19,109 nt of DNA from an uncultured Arenimonas sp. (GTDB lineage: Bacteria; Pseudomonadota; Gammaproteobacteria; Xanthomonadales; Xanthomonadaceae). Below the pieces are notes generated by a model. The model was not told the origin of the DNA. It searched no databases and was given only the letters and a program-made list of their open reading frames with translations. The translations under genes were made by a program, and so were the position numbers. This document shows positions 1-8,265 of the stretch, piece after piece; the first letter of the stretch is position 1, and the number at the start of each line of letters is the position of its first letter. The stretch is taken from contig CAMPHE010000005.1 of the NCBI GenBank assembly GCA_946885815.1, positions 1 through 19,109 of the forward strand. The letters are read 5' to 3'.

Positions 1-1510
1 AGTAACCCTGGCCGTTCGAATCGATCTCGCCGTGGCCGGCGTAGTAGATCAGCAGATTGTCTTCCGGCTTGAGCTTCTCGCGCATTTCGTTGAGCGCGGT
101 GAGGATCTCCAGCCGCGACCCGTTGAGCACGACCGACGTCTCGTAGCCGTAGCGCGACTTCAGCAGCGACGCGACCGCGTTGGCGTCGTTCGCGGCGCTC
201 TGCAGCGTCGCGTAGCCCGGGTCGCGGTACGTGTTGTTGCCGATCACCACCGCGTGGTAGCGACCCAGCCGCACGTCGCCCGGCAGCGCGCCGCTGGCGG
301 CCGGGGCGGCCGCCGTCGCCGACGGACCACCGGCCTGCGGCAGCAGCGTGAAATCGAGTTGCGCCCGGCCGCCCTTCCGGTCGACCGCCGCGGGCGCGCA
401 GGTGCAGGTCGCGGCGGGCACGTCGACTTCGGCGGAGAACCCGCCGTTGGCGTTCAGCGGCGCCGGCTGGCCGTTGACGGTGACCGACTGCACGAGCTGC
501 GGCGACGAGATGCGCCCGACGACCTGGCGCTTGCCCGGGCCGCCGCGATAGACCGCCGTGTTGCGACCGCGCGTCGCGACGAACACCGGATCGAGGATCT
601 CGAGCGTCGGGTTGGCCGCGTACACCGCCCCGCTCGCCGGGCTCCCCGCGCGTTGCTCCAGCGCGGCCAGCTGGGTGCGCTGCGCGTTGATCTGCTCTTC
701 CTGCGTCAGCAGCTGGTTCTCGAGCAGCCGCGTCAGGCTGTCGTCCTGCTGCTGGCGCGCCTGCGCGAGCTTCTCGCGGGTCGAGTCGAGTTCCGCGCGC
801 GCCGCCTGCAGCGCATTGCGTCGCTGGGCGAGTTCCGCCTGCAGTTGCTGCACCTGCTGGCGCAGCGCCGCCGATTCTTCCTCGCCGGCACGCACTTCCT
901 GCTGCAGGCCGGTGATCTGCTCGTCCTTCGCCTTCAGCTCCACCTGCACGACCGAGGCGTAGAGCAGTTCGTCCTGGATGCCCGACGCCTCGCGGTACAG
1001 GTTCAGCGCCATCGCCTGGTCGCGCGGCACGCCGAGACCCTGTTCGTACAGATAGCCGAGATTGATCTTGGCGCGGCCGTAACCCTGGTCGGCGGCCTTC
1101 TTGAACCACTGGAACGCCATCCCGTAATCGGGTGCGGTACCGAGGCCCTTCGAATAGATCTCGCCGACGTTGTTCTGCGCTTCGGCGTCGCCGGACATCG
1201 CGCCGTCCATCCACACCTTCAGCGCGGTCTGGTAATTGGCGCGGTCGTAGGCGACGTATTCGCCGCCGCGGATCTCGCAGTCGGCCTGCGTCGTGCGGAT
1301 CGGTCGACGCGCGCTCATGAAGGTCGCCTGTCTTCCGAGTTTGCGCAGTTGCCCCGGCAGCAGGCAGTCGACGATCAGCAGGTCTTCGGCGTTGCGCACC
1401 GCGGCGACAGCAGGATTGACGGGCCAGCCGGCCACCGTCACGAGCAGCGCGGAAGACAGACAAACGAAGAGGCGGGTACGGACCGGACAGGCGGGTTGCG
1501 CGTTCATCAT
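1..1510 (-). CDS. Caspase-family (peptidase C14) protein with Sel1 repeats, C-terminus outside window
   Basis: The reverse strand stays open for 503 codons and runs off the left edge. The N-terminus has an Arg-containing signal-like hydrophobic stretch (about residues 12-36), so export is likely. Around residues 105-180 are two Sel1-type TPR-like repeats (for example GEIYSKGLGTAPDYGMAFQW and GYLYEQGLGVPRDQAMALNL). Residues about 190-290 are Gln/Glu/Ala-rich with heptad character, a predicted coiled coil. A short beta-rich module follows, then the caspase-like fold from about residue 418 (YHAVVIGNNTY), with the catalytic histidine in YYAGHGE at about residue 493. The partner cysteine should lie beyond the window edge, so catalytic competence is unproven. 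The ATG at 1510 is chosen because GGAG (1517-1520) lies six bases before it; ATG 1507 is the alternative. It diverges from the autotransporter gene. Substrate unknown. Confidence 0.88.
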   Translation of the reverse strand, partial: MMNAQPACPVRTRLFVCLSSALLVTVAGWPVNPAVAAVRNAEDLLIVDCLLPGQLRKLGRQATFMSARRPIRTTQADCEIRGGEYVAYDRANYQTALKVWMDGAMSGDAEAQNNVGEIYSKGLGTAPDYGMAFQWFKKAADQGYGRAKINLGYLYEQGLGVPRDQAMALNLYREASGIQDELLYASVVQVELKAKDEQITGLQQEVRAGEEESAALRQQVQQLQAELAQRRNALQAARAELDSTREKLAQARQQQDDSLTRLLENQLLTQEEQINAQRTQLAALEQRAGSPASGAVYAANPTLEILDPVFVATRGRNTAVYRGGPGKRQVVGRISSPQLVQSVTVNGQPAPLNANGGFSAEVDVPAATCTCAPAAVDRKGGRAQLDFTLLPQAGGPSATAAAPAASGALPGDVRLGRYHAVVIGNNTYRDPGYATLQSAANDANAVASLLKSRYGYETSVVLNGSRLEILTALNEMREKLKPEDNLLIYYAGHGEIDSNGQGY

Positions 1511-1551
1511 GCATGGCTCCGAAGGAAGCGATGCGACCCGCGCCGAGGCCC

Positions 1552-1578
1552 TTGCAGCGGCGCGCCAGCCGCTATACT
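1552..1578 (+). promoter_or_regulatory. Candidate sigma-70 promoter of the autotransporter gene with an inverted repeat in its spacer
   Basis: TTGCAG (1552-1557) and TATACT (1573-1578, five of six consensus bases) are separated by 15 bases, slightly short. Transcription would start near 1585, giving a leader of about 30 bases before the ATG at 1616. The spacer holds the inverted repeat GCGGC-6-GCCGC (1557-1572), an operator-like position. On the other strand TATAAC- and TATAGC-like hexamers in the same 105-base divergent gap could serve the caspase gene. Pattern match only. Confidence 0.45.
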
Positions 1579-1615
1579 CGCGCCGGAGTTATATCCGCAT
1601 TCCAGGGGAAAAGCG

Positions 1616-4600
1616 ATGGCGTTTTCCAGCAGCGCGGCGAACGGCCGACGGGCGGCCTCCCTTTTCTCCTCCACCGCGGCACACGCGATCGCATGCCTGC
1701 TGTTCGCGATCGCGGGACTCGGATGGAGCGGACAGTCGCTCGCGCAGAGCTGCGATTTCGTTTCGCTGACGCCCGCTACGCAGGTCAATGTCCCGGGCGG
1801 CACGGTGTCGTTCACGCTCGAGGCGCAGACCGCCTGCAATACGACCGTCGACATCACGCTCGGCATCGCGCCGGGCGAAACGACCGGCGGCGCGGCGATC
1901 ACGCCGCCCACCGCGCCGACGATCGCGCTGGACACCCCCTACACGTTCGACGTGACGCTCGGCGGTCTGGAAGGCGGTTCGGGCACGGTCATCGCCACCT
2001 GCCTCAACGGCGGTTGCGCCGGCGACACGCTGTCGTTCAACTTCGCCACCACCGACATCGACTACCTCGCGATTCCACCGACCAGCCTGGTGGTGGCGGA
2101 AGGCGACGGCTTCACCATCGGCACGCACGTGGAGATCAACGGCGCGCCGACGACCGCGATCTCGACGGCGTTCTCGAACGTGACCACCGGCTTCAACTAC
2201 GGCACCGTCGTGCCCGACGCCGGTGGCGATGCGATGTCCCCGACCATCAGCATCACCGGCGAAGGCTCGTTCGTGCTGCGCGGTACGCCGGTGTGTCCGG
2301 CCGCGGCGCCGATCCCGGGCTGTTCGGCGCTGCTGCCGGTCGACTTCAACGTACTGGTCGAAGGCACCTCCGTGACCGCGGTGGCGCCGACCAGCGTCAC
2401 GATCCCGTCCGGGGACACCACGACGCTGACGGCGTACTTCGGCAGCCCGAGCGTGCCCGAACCCGACGGTTCCACCCTGACGTGGTCGGTGACGCAGCCC
2501 GCCGGCGGCGACGGCATCGTCACCGGCAATCCGGTCGCCGGCGGTGCCGGCGAAAGCACCGGCGACTTCACCGCGAGCGTGCCCGGCGTCTACACCGTCA
2601 CGGCGTTCACGCCCGTCACCGCGTTCCTCCCGAACACGGCGAGTTTCACCGTCACCGTCACCGCCGTCCCCACGCTCTCCGTCGAGCAGGGCGACGGCCA
2701 GGTATCGCCGGTCGGCGTTCCTTTCCCCGACACCCTGATGGCGTTCGCCGACGACAGCGGCACCTCCCCGGTCGGGCTGCAGATCGACTGGACGCTGGTG
2801 AGCGGCAGCGCCACCTTCCCGGCCACGTCGCTCACCGACGGCGGCGGCAACGCCGAGATCACGGTGACGCCGACAGCGGTGGGACCGATCCAGATCGTCG
2901 CCTCGCGCTCGGATGCGCCGACGGCGACCGCGACGTTCAATCTCACCGCGACGGCGGGTACGCCGACGATCACCGCGGTCTCCGCCGACCCGGGCGCCGG
3001 GACCGTCGGCTCGCCGCAGGCGTTCACCGTACTGGTCGAGTCGGGCGGCCTCCCGGTCGTGGGCGGCACGGTCAGCTGGACGGCGACGGCGCCGTTCGCT
3101 CCCGCGTCCGGCACGTCGACGACCGACGCCTCCGGTGAGGCGACGGCGAGCTTCACGCCTTCGGCTGCGGGCAATTTCACCAATGTCGTCACCGCCACGT
3201 TCGACCAGGACGGCATCCCGTCCAGCGGCGACGAGGTGTCCTATTCGTTCGGCGCGAACGTCGCCGCGGTGCCCACGCTGGCGATCAACGCCGGCGACGG
3301 CCAGACCGGCGATGTCGGCACGGCCTACGCGACGGATCTCTCGGTGACCGCGCAGAATTCCGGCCTGCCGGCCGGCGGCGTCACGATCGACTGGGTCGTG
3401 ACCAGCGGCTCGGCCACGATCGTCGCCAACGGTCCCACCGATTTCACCGGGGGCATGGCCAGCGCCACGGTCACGCCGACGGCGGCGGGTCCGATCACGA
3501 TCACCGCCACGCGGCAGGACGCGCCGACGGCGACCGTCACCTTCAACCTCACCGCCAATGCGGTACTCGCCCTGACCGCGACCGCTGGCGACGGCCAGAG
3601 CGTCGACGTCGGCACGACCTACCCGACGCCGCTTCAGGTGCTCGCCGAGAACAGCGGACTGGGTGCCGGCGGCGTCGGCATCGCGTGGGCGGTCACGAGC
3701 GGAACGGCGACGATCGTCGCCAGCGGACCGACCGATGTGAACGGGATCGCGACCGCGACCGTGACGCCGACGTCCGTCGGCCCGATCACGATCACCGCGA
3801 CGCGGTCGGACGACGCGTCGGTGTTCGTCACCTTCAATCTGACCGCCACGGCGGTCGAAACACTGGCGATCGCCGGCGGCAACGGCCAGACCGGCCCGGT
3901 CGGCACCGCCTATCCCGTCGCGCTGTCGGTGCTCGCCGAGGACAGCGGCGTGGCGGCGACCGGCATCGGCATCGACTGGCTCGTGACGTCCGGCAACGCG
4001 ACGCTGACCGCGGCGACGACCACCGACGGCACCGGCACCGCGACCAATACGGTGACGCCCACGGCGGCGGGGCCGATCACGATCACGGCCTCGCGGCAGG
4101 ACGCGCCGACGGTGACGGTCACGTTCAACCTCACCGCGACCGCGCTGCCCTATGCGCTCTCGGCCGTGTCGGCCAACCCGGCCGCGGGTACGGTCGGCGC
4201 CCCGGTCACGTTCACCGTCGCGCTCGACCAGGGCGGCACGCCGCTGCCGGCCGAGACGATCAGCTGGAGCGCCGGCGCACCGTTCGCGCCGGCGAGCGCG
4301 ACGTCCGCGACCGATGGTGCGGGCGAGGCCAGCGCGACCTTCACCGCGTCGGCGGCCGGAACGTTCCCGGGCGCGATCGTCGCCACCTACGACCCCGACG
4401 GCGTGCCCGCCAGCGGCGACGAAGTCGTCTACGCGTTCGACGCGAACATCGCCGCGGTGCCGACCCTGGCGATCAACAGCGGCGATGGCCAGACCACGCC
4501 GGTCGGCACGACCTACCCGGCCGTGCTGTCGGTGCTCGCCGAAGACAGCGGCGTCCCGGCCGCCGGTGTCGTCATCGACTGGGTGGTCACCGGCGGCACC

Positions 4601-7543
4601 GCGACGATCGTTCCGAGCGGTCCCACCGACGCGGTGGGCGAAGCCCACCTGAGCGTGACACCGACCTCCGTCGGCGCGATCACCATCACCGCGACACGGC
4701 AGGACGCGCCGGCCGCGACGGTCACGTTCAACCTGACGGCGACCGCGTTGCCGAAGACGCTGACGGCGGTGACGCCGAACCCGGCGTCGGGCGTGGTCGG
4801 CACGCCGATCGACTTCACCGTACTGCTCGAGCAGGCGGGCGTGCCGCAGGCGGGCGGCCTGATCGCCTGGACGGCCACCGCGCCGTTCGCGCCGGCGAAC
4901 GCCTCGGTCGGCACCGACGCGTCCGGTGAAGCCACGGCGACCTTCACCCCGTCGGCGGCCGGCACGTTCACCGGCGCGGTCACCGCGCTCTACGACGGCG
5001 ACGGCGTGCCGGCGTCGGGCGACGAACTGTCGGTGGTGTTCGACGTCGACGTGACCGCGGTCGCCTCGCTGGCGATCACCGGCGGTGACGGCCAGGCGGC
5101 GCTCACCGGCACCGCGTTCGCGCAGCCGCTGCAGGTTCTGGCCGAAGACAGCGGCGTACCGGCGGCCGGCGTCACGATCGACTGGGTCGTGGTGTCGGGC
5201 AGCGCGACCCTCGTTCCCGGGGCGGCGACGGACGCCGCCGGCGGTTCCAGCGCGACCGTCACTGCCGGCGCGCCCGGCCCGATCGTGATCACGGCCACGC
5301 GCGCCGACGACGCGACCGCGCAGGTCACGTTCAACCTGACCTCCACGGCCGCCGCGCATCTGCTGGCCCGGGTGTCGCCGAATCCGGCGACGTCCACCGT
5401 CGGCGTCGCGTTCCCCGTGACCGTCGAGCTGACGCAGGGCGGCGTTCCGGTCGCCGGGGCCACGGTGCAATGGAACGCGGGGGCCTCCCTCGCGCCGGCG
5501 ACGGCGTCGTCGATCACCGACGCGGCCGGCCGGGCGACCACATCGTTCACATCGTCCGCGGCAGGAACCTTCGCGAACGCGATCGTCGCGGGCGTCGACC
5601 CCGACGGCGTGCCCGCCAACGGTGACGAGGCGACGGTGGCATTCGACGTCGACATCGCGGCCGTGGCTTCCCTCGCGATCGCCGGCGGCGACGGCCAGTC
5701 CGCGCTGCCCGGCACGACCTTCGCCGCGCCGCTGCAGGTGCTCGCGGAAGACAGCGGCACGCCCGCGGCGGGCGTCGGCATCACGTGGACGCTCGTCAGC
5801 GGCAGCGCGACGATCGCTCCCGCCGGGCCCACCGACCCGACGGGCACGGCGAGCGCCACCCTCACCGCCGGCGCGGTGGACGGTCCCGTCGTGATCTCCG
5901 CGACGCGGCAGGATGCGCCGGGCGCGACGGTCACCTTCAACCTGACGGTTTCCGCGCTGGGCACGCTGGTCGTCGTCGAAGGCGACGACCAGACGCTGCT
6001 GGCCGGCATCCCGTCCGACCCGCTGCAGGTGGAACTGCGCGACGGGGGCGGCGCTCCGGTCGCCGGCGCCACGATCACCTGGTCCACGACCGCGGGCACG
6101 CTCGCTTCGGCCACGAGCGTCACCGACGCCTCGGGCATCGCGAGCAACACGGTGACGACGAACACGGTCGGCGAAGTTCAGGTGACCGCAGCGTCGCCGC
6201 TGGCCGGCGCGCCGGCAGTGTTCGCGCTCAACGGCGGGCTGTCGAACCTCGGCGGGCTCGACCCGGTGCAGCAGCAGGTCGTCGAGGCGATCGACGAGCT
6301 GTGCCCGGCGCTGGCGGCGCTGCCGTCGCCGACGCCTGCAGAGGCCGACCTGCTCGCCCGGTGCCGCGAACTCACGGACGCCGGCGGCATCGACCCCGAC
6401 GCGACGGTCATCGCGCTGGACGAACTGATGACGGACGTCGCGCTGGCGCAGGGCCAGGCGGCGCTGCTGGCGCTGCAGGCGCAGTTCCAGAACCTGAAGG
6501 CGCGCATCGCCGCGCTGCGCAGCGGTACGCGCGGCACGAGCTTCGGCGGACTCGCGGTGAACACGTCGACCGGGCCGATGTCGCTCGAAACGCTCGCCTC
6601 GGCGTTCACCGCCGAAGACGAACCGGAAGCGCCCGCGGGCGAGGCCGGCACCGATTTCGATCGGTGGGGCTTCTTCGCCGCGGGCACCATCGGGCGCGGC
6701 GAGCAGGACGAAGGCAGCGTCGATCCGGCGTTCGACTACGACATCGAAGGGCTCACGGCGGGCTTCGATTACCGCAAGAGCGACAATCTGGTCTTCGGCG
6801 GGGCCTTCGGTTACACACGACAGGACACCGCGTTGCCGGATCACGGCGGCAGCGTCGACACGACCGGCTGGACGCTGTCCGGGTACGGCACGTGGTACAC
6901 GAAGGACAGCTGGTACGCCGACGGCGTCGTGACCTTCGGGCGCAACGACTACGACCTCGTGCGCCACATCGACTACACCGTGCCGCTGGCGGGCGGCGGC
7001 ACCCGCACGATCGCCCAGACGGCGCGCGCGAACGCCGCCGGCGACCTGCTGCAGGGCGCCTTCACCTTCGGGCGCGATTTCAACCGCGGCGCACTCGGCA
7101 TCGGCCCGTACGCGAAACTGCTCTACACGCGCGTGAGCCTCGACGCGATCGAGGAGCAGCTCGACGCCGGCGAACTCGGGCACGGCCTCGGCCTGCGGGT
7201 GGAAGAGCGCGAGCTGACGTCGCTGGCATCGGTGATCGGCGGCAAGCTCACCTACACGCACAGCACCGACTGGGGCGTGCTGATGCCCCACCTGCAGCTC
7301 GAATGGGAACACGAGTTCAAGGACGACCCGCAGGCGATCGAAGCGCGCTTCCTGCACGACCCGACGTCGACGCCGATGTTCGTGCGCGGCGACGCGATCG
7401 ACACCGACTACTTCCGCCTCGGGCTCGGCCTGTCCATGGTGCTCAGCCGCGGCCGCTCGGGTTTCCTGTACTACGAACAGGTGCTCAGCCGCGACGGCGT
7501 GTCACAGTACAACCTGGCCCTCGGACTGCGGCTGGAGTTCTGA
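1616..7543 (+). CDS. Giant Ig-like-repeat autotransporter (type Va secretion), 1975 residues
   Basis: Surface protein exported by the Sec system and displayed or released through its own beta-barrel. Residues 1-43 form a long signal peptide (hydrophobic core about 24-38, probable cleavage after SLA). Residues 46-350 are a beta-rich, Cys-containing N-terminal part. Residues 351-1541 are twelve Ig-like units of two kinds (listed as a repeat feature). Residues about 1545-1650 are a helical linker with cysteines at 1563 and 1583. Residues about 1682-1975 are an autotransporter-type barrel with alternating aromatic strands, ending in the expected C-terminal Phe (LGLRLEF). The ATG at 1616 is chosen because AGGGGA (1602-1607) precedes it and a signal peptide follows; the frame is open back to 32, but that part is antisense to the caspase gene. 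Bacterial Ig-like passengers often mediate adhesion; that role here is inference. The phosphatase gene follows after four bases. Confidence 0.93.
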   Translation: MAFSSSAANGRRAASLFSSTAAHAIACLLFAIAGLGWSGQSLAQSCDFVSLTPATQVNVPGGTVSFTLEAQTACNTTVDITLGIAPGETTGGAAITPPTAPTIALDTPYTFDVTLGGLEGGSGTVIATCLNGGCAGDTLSFNFATTDIDYLAIPPTSLVVAEGDGFTIGTHVEINGAPTTAISTAFSNVTTGFNYGTVVPDAGGDAMSPTISITGEGSFVLRGTPVCPAAAPIPGCSALLPVDFNVLVEGTSVTAVAPTSVTIPSGDTTTLTAYFGSPSVPEPDGSTLTWSVTQPAGGDGIVTGNPVAGGAGESTGDFTASVPGVYTVTAFTPVTAFLPNTASFTVTVTAVPTLSVEQGDGQVSPVGVPFPDTLMAFADDSGTSPVGLQIDWTLVSGSATFPATSLTDGGGNAEITVTPTAVGPIQIVASRSDAPTATATFNLTATAGTPTITAVSADPGAGTVGSPQAFTVLVESGGLPVVGGTVSWTATAPFAPASGTSTTDASGEATASFTPSAAGNFTNVVTATFDQDGIPSSGDEVSYSFGANVAAVPTLAINAGDGQTGDVGTAYATDLSVTAQNSGLPAGGVTIDWVVTSGSATIVANGPTDFTGGMASATVTPTAAGPITITATRQDAPTATVTFNLTANAVLALTATAGDGQSVDVGTTYPTPLQVLAENSGLGAGGVGIAWAVTSGTATIVASGPTDVNGIATATVTPTSVGPITITATRSDDASVFVTFNLTATAVETLAIAGGNGQTGPVGTAYPVALSVLAEDSGVAATGIGIDWLVTSGNATLTAATTTDGTGTATNTVTPTAAGPITITASRQDAPTVTVTFNLTATALPYALSAVSANPAAGTVGAPVTFTVALDQGGTPLPAETISWSAGAPFAPASATSATDGAGEASATFTASAAGTFPGAIVATYDPDGVPASGDEVVYAFDANIAAVPTLAINSGDGQTTPVGTTYPAVLSVLAEDSGVPAAGVVIDWVVTGGTATIVPSGPTDAVGEAHLSVTPTSVGAITITATRQDAPAATVTFNLTATALPKTLTAVTPNPASGVVGTPIDFTVLLEQAGVPQAGGLIAWTATAPFAPANASVGTDASGEATATFTPSAAGTFTGAVTALYDGDGVPASGDELSVVFDVDVTAVASLAITGGDGQAALTGTAFAQPLQVLAEDSGVPAAGVTIDWVVVSGSATLVPGAATDAAGGSSATVTAGAPGPIVITATRADDATAQVTFNLTSTAAAHLLARVSPNPATSTVGVAFPVTVELTQGGVPVAGATVQWNAGASLAPATASSITDAAGRATTSFTSSAAGTFANAIVAGVDPDGVPANGDEATVAFDVDIAAVASLAIAGGDGQSALPGTTFAAPLQVLAEDSGTPAAGVGITWTLVSGSATIAPAGPTDPTGTASATLTAGAVDGPVVISATRQDAPGATVTFNLTVSALGTLVVVEGDDQTLLAGIPSDPLQVELRDGGGAPVAGATITWSTTAGTLASATSVTDASGIASNTVTTNTVGEVQVTAASPLAGAPAVFALNGGLSNLGGLDPVQQQVVEAIDELCPALAALPSPTPAEADLLARCRELTDAGGIDPDATVIALDELMTDVALAQGQAALLALQAQFQNLKARIAALRSGTRGTSFGGLAVNTSTGPMSLETLASAFTAEDEPEAPAGEAGTDFDRWGFFAAGTIGRGEQDEGSVDPAFDYDIEGLTAGFDYRKSDNLVFGGAFGYTRQDTALPDHGGSVDTTGWTLSGYGTWYTKDSWYADGVVTFGRNDYDLVRHIDYTVPLAGGGTRTIAQTARANAAGDLLQGAFTFGRDFNRGALGIGPYAKLLYTRVSLDAIEEQLDAGELGHGLGLRVEERELTSLASVIGGKLTYTHSTDWGVLMPHLQLEWEHEFKDDPQAIEARFLHDPTSTPMFVRGDAIDTDYFRLGLGLSMVLSRGRSGFLYYEQVLSRDGVSQYNLALGLRLEF
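2666..6238 (+). repeat. Array of twelve Ig-like coding units, two alternating types
   Basis: Unit boundaries read from the translation are A 2666, B 2957, A 3269, A 3563, A 3854, B 4145, A 4457, B 4748, A 5060, B 5351, A 5663, A 5957 (ending 6238). A units are 291-294 bases (the last 282) and carry GDGQ near the start, the motif LAEDSG, and I-[DTA]-W. B units are all exactly 312 bases, carry [SATI]-W then APFAPA (ASLAPA in the fourth), and end in a D-x-D-G-[IV]-P-x-[SN]-G-D-E segment. Four A-B pairs have the same 603-base length, pointing to duplication of a dimer. The last A unit is the most divergent (GDDQ, shorter). Confidence 0.9.
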
Positions 7544-7547
7544 CCAG

Positions 7548-8249
7548 ATGATCGAATTCGGGCACCTGAGCCACGTCGGCCTGCGCCGGGAGCTGAACGA
7601 GGACACGTACTTCGGCGACGCCGAACTCGGCCTGTGGCTCGTCGCCGACGGGATGGGCGGCCATGAATTCGGCGAAGTGGCCAGCGCGCTCGCCCGCGAC
7701 GCGGTCGTGCGCGAAGTGCGCGCGGGCCGTCCGCTCGCCGAGGCGATCCGCCGCGCCGACGAGGACATCATCCGCCACAGCCGGCAGCGCGCCGAAAGCC
7801 TGCCGATGGGGACGACGATGGTCGCGCTGCGGCTGCAGGACCATCGTTTCGAACTGGCGTGGGTCGGCGACAGCCGCGCCTACCTGTGGAACGAACAGCT
7901 GCGGCAGCTGTCGTCCGACCACAGCTACGTGCAGGAGCTGATCGACCAGGGCGCCATCACCGCCGAACAGGCGCGGGCGCACCCGCATCGCAACGTGGTG
8001 ACGCAGGCGCTCGGCGTCACCGATCCGCAGAACCTCAAGGTCGAGACGCTGGCCGGCGACCTGCGCCCGGGCCAGCAGCTGCTGCTGTGCAGCGACGGCC
8101 TGACCGAGGAAGTGGACGACGCGACGATCGGCTCGCTGCTCGCGCGCACCGACCTGTCGGCGCAGGAATGCGTGGACCACCTGGTATCGGCCGCGCTCGA
8201 CGGCGGCGGCTCCGACAACGTGACCGTGCTGCTGCTGCGGCGGACCTGA
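7548..8249 (+). CDS. PP2C-family serine/threonine protein phosphatase (Stp/PrpC/PstP-like)
   Basis: Soluble 233-residue metal-dependent phosphatase, a single PP2C domain with no membrane segment. The family's motifs appear in order: RRELNED near residue 13, ADGMGGH with the metal-binding Asp34, a G-TTM strand, WVGDSRAY, QALG, CSDGL, and GGSDNV with Asp223 near the end. Such enzymes dephosphorylate proteins modified by Hanks-type kinases, and a kinase gene faces this one 16 bases downstream. The start lies four bases after the autotransporter stop; GGAG (7534-7537), inside the upstream gene, is the likely ribosome-binding site. Translation is therefore probably linked to the autotransporter mRNA. 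The specific substrate is not evident. Confidence 0.93.
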   Translation: MIEFGHLSHVGLRRELNEDTYFGDAELGLWLVADGMGGHEFGEVASALARDAVVREVRAGRPLAEAIRRADEDIIRHSRQRAESLPMGTTMVALRLQDHRFELAWVGDSRAYLWNEQLRQLSSDHSYVQELIDQGAITAEQARAHPHRNVVTQALGVTDPQNLKVETLAGDLRPGQQLLLCSDGLTEEVDDATIGSLLARTDLSAQECVDHLVSAALDGGGSDNVTVLLLRRT

Positions 8250-8265
8250 CGGACCGCGATGCGCG

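Noticed and set aside
32..1615. Upstream extension of the autotransporter frame to an ATG at 32
   Set aside because: It lies antisense to the caspase-family gene, is low complexity, and would bury the signal peptide. ATG 1616 has a ribosome-binding site and a signal sequence.
2666..6238. Repeat array considered as CRISPR or non-coding satellite
   Set aside because: Units are about 300 bases, in frame, and encode Ig-like folds; there is no short direct repeat with unique spacers.
1589..7357. A 1922-codon open frame antisense to the autotransporter gene
   Set aside because: Its translation is Arg/Gly/Asp/Ala-rich without domains, as expected for the complement of very GC-rich repetitive coding DNA. 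The sense frame has a signal peptide, Ig units and a barrel.
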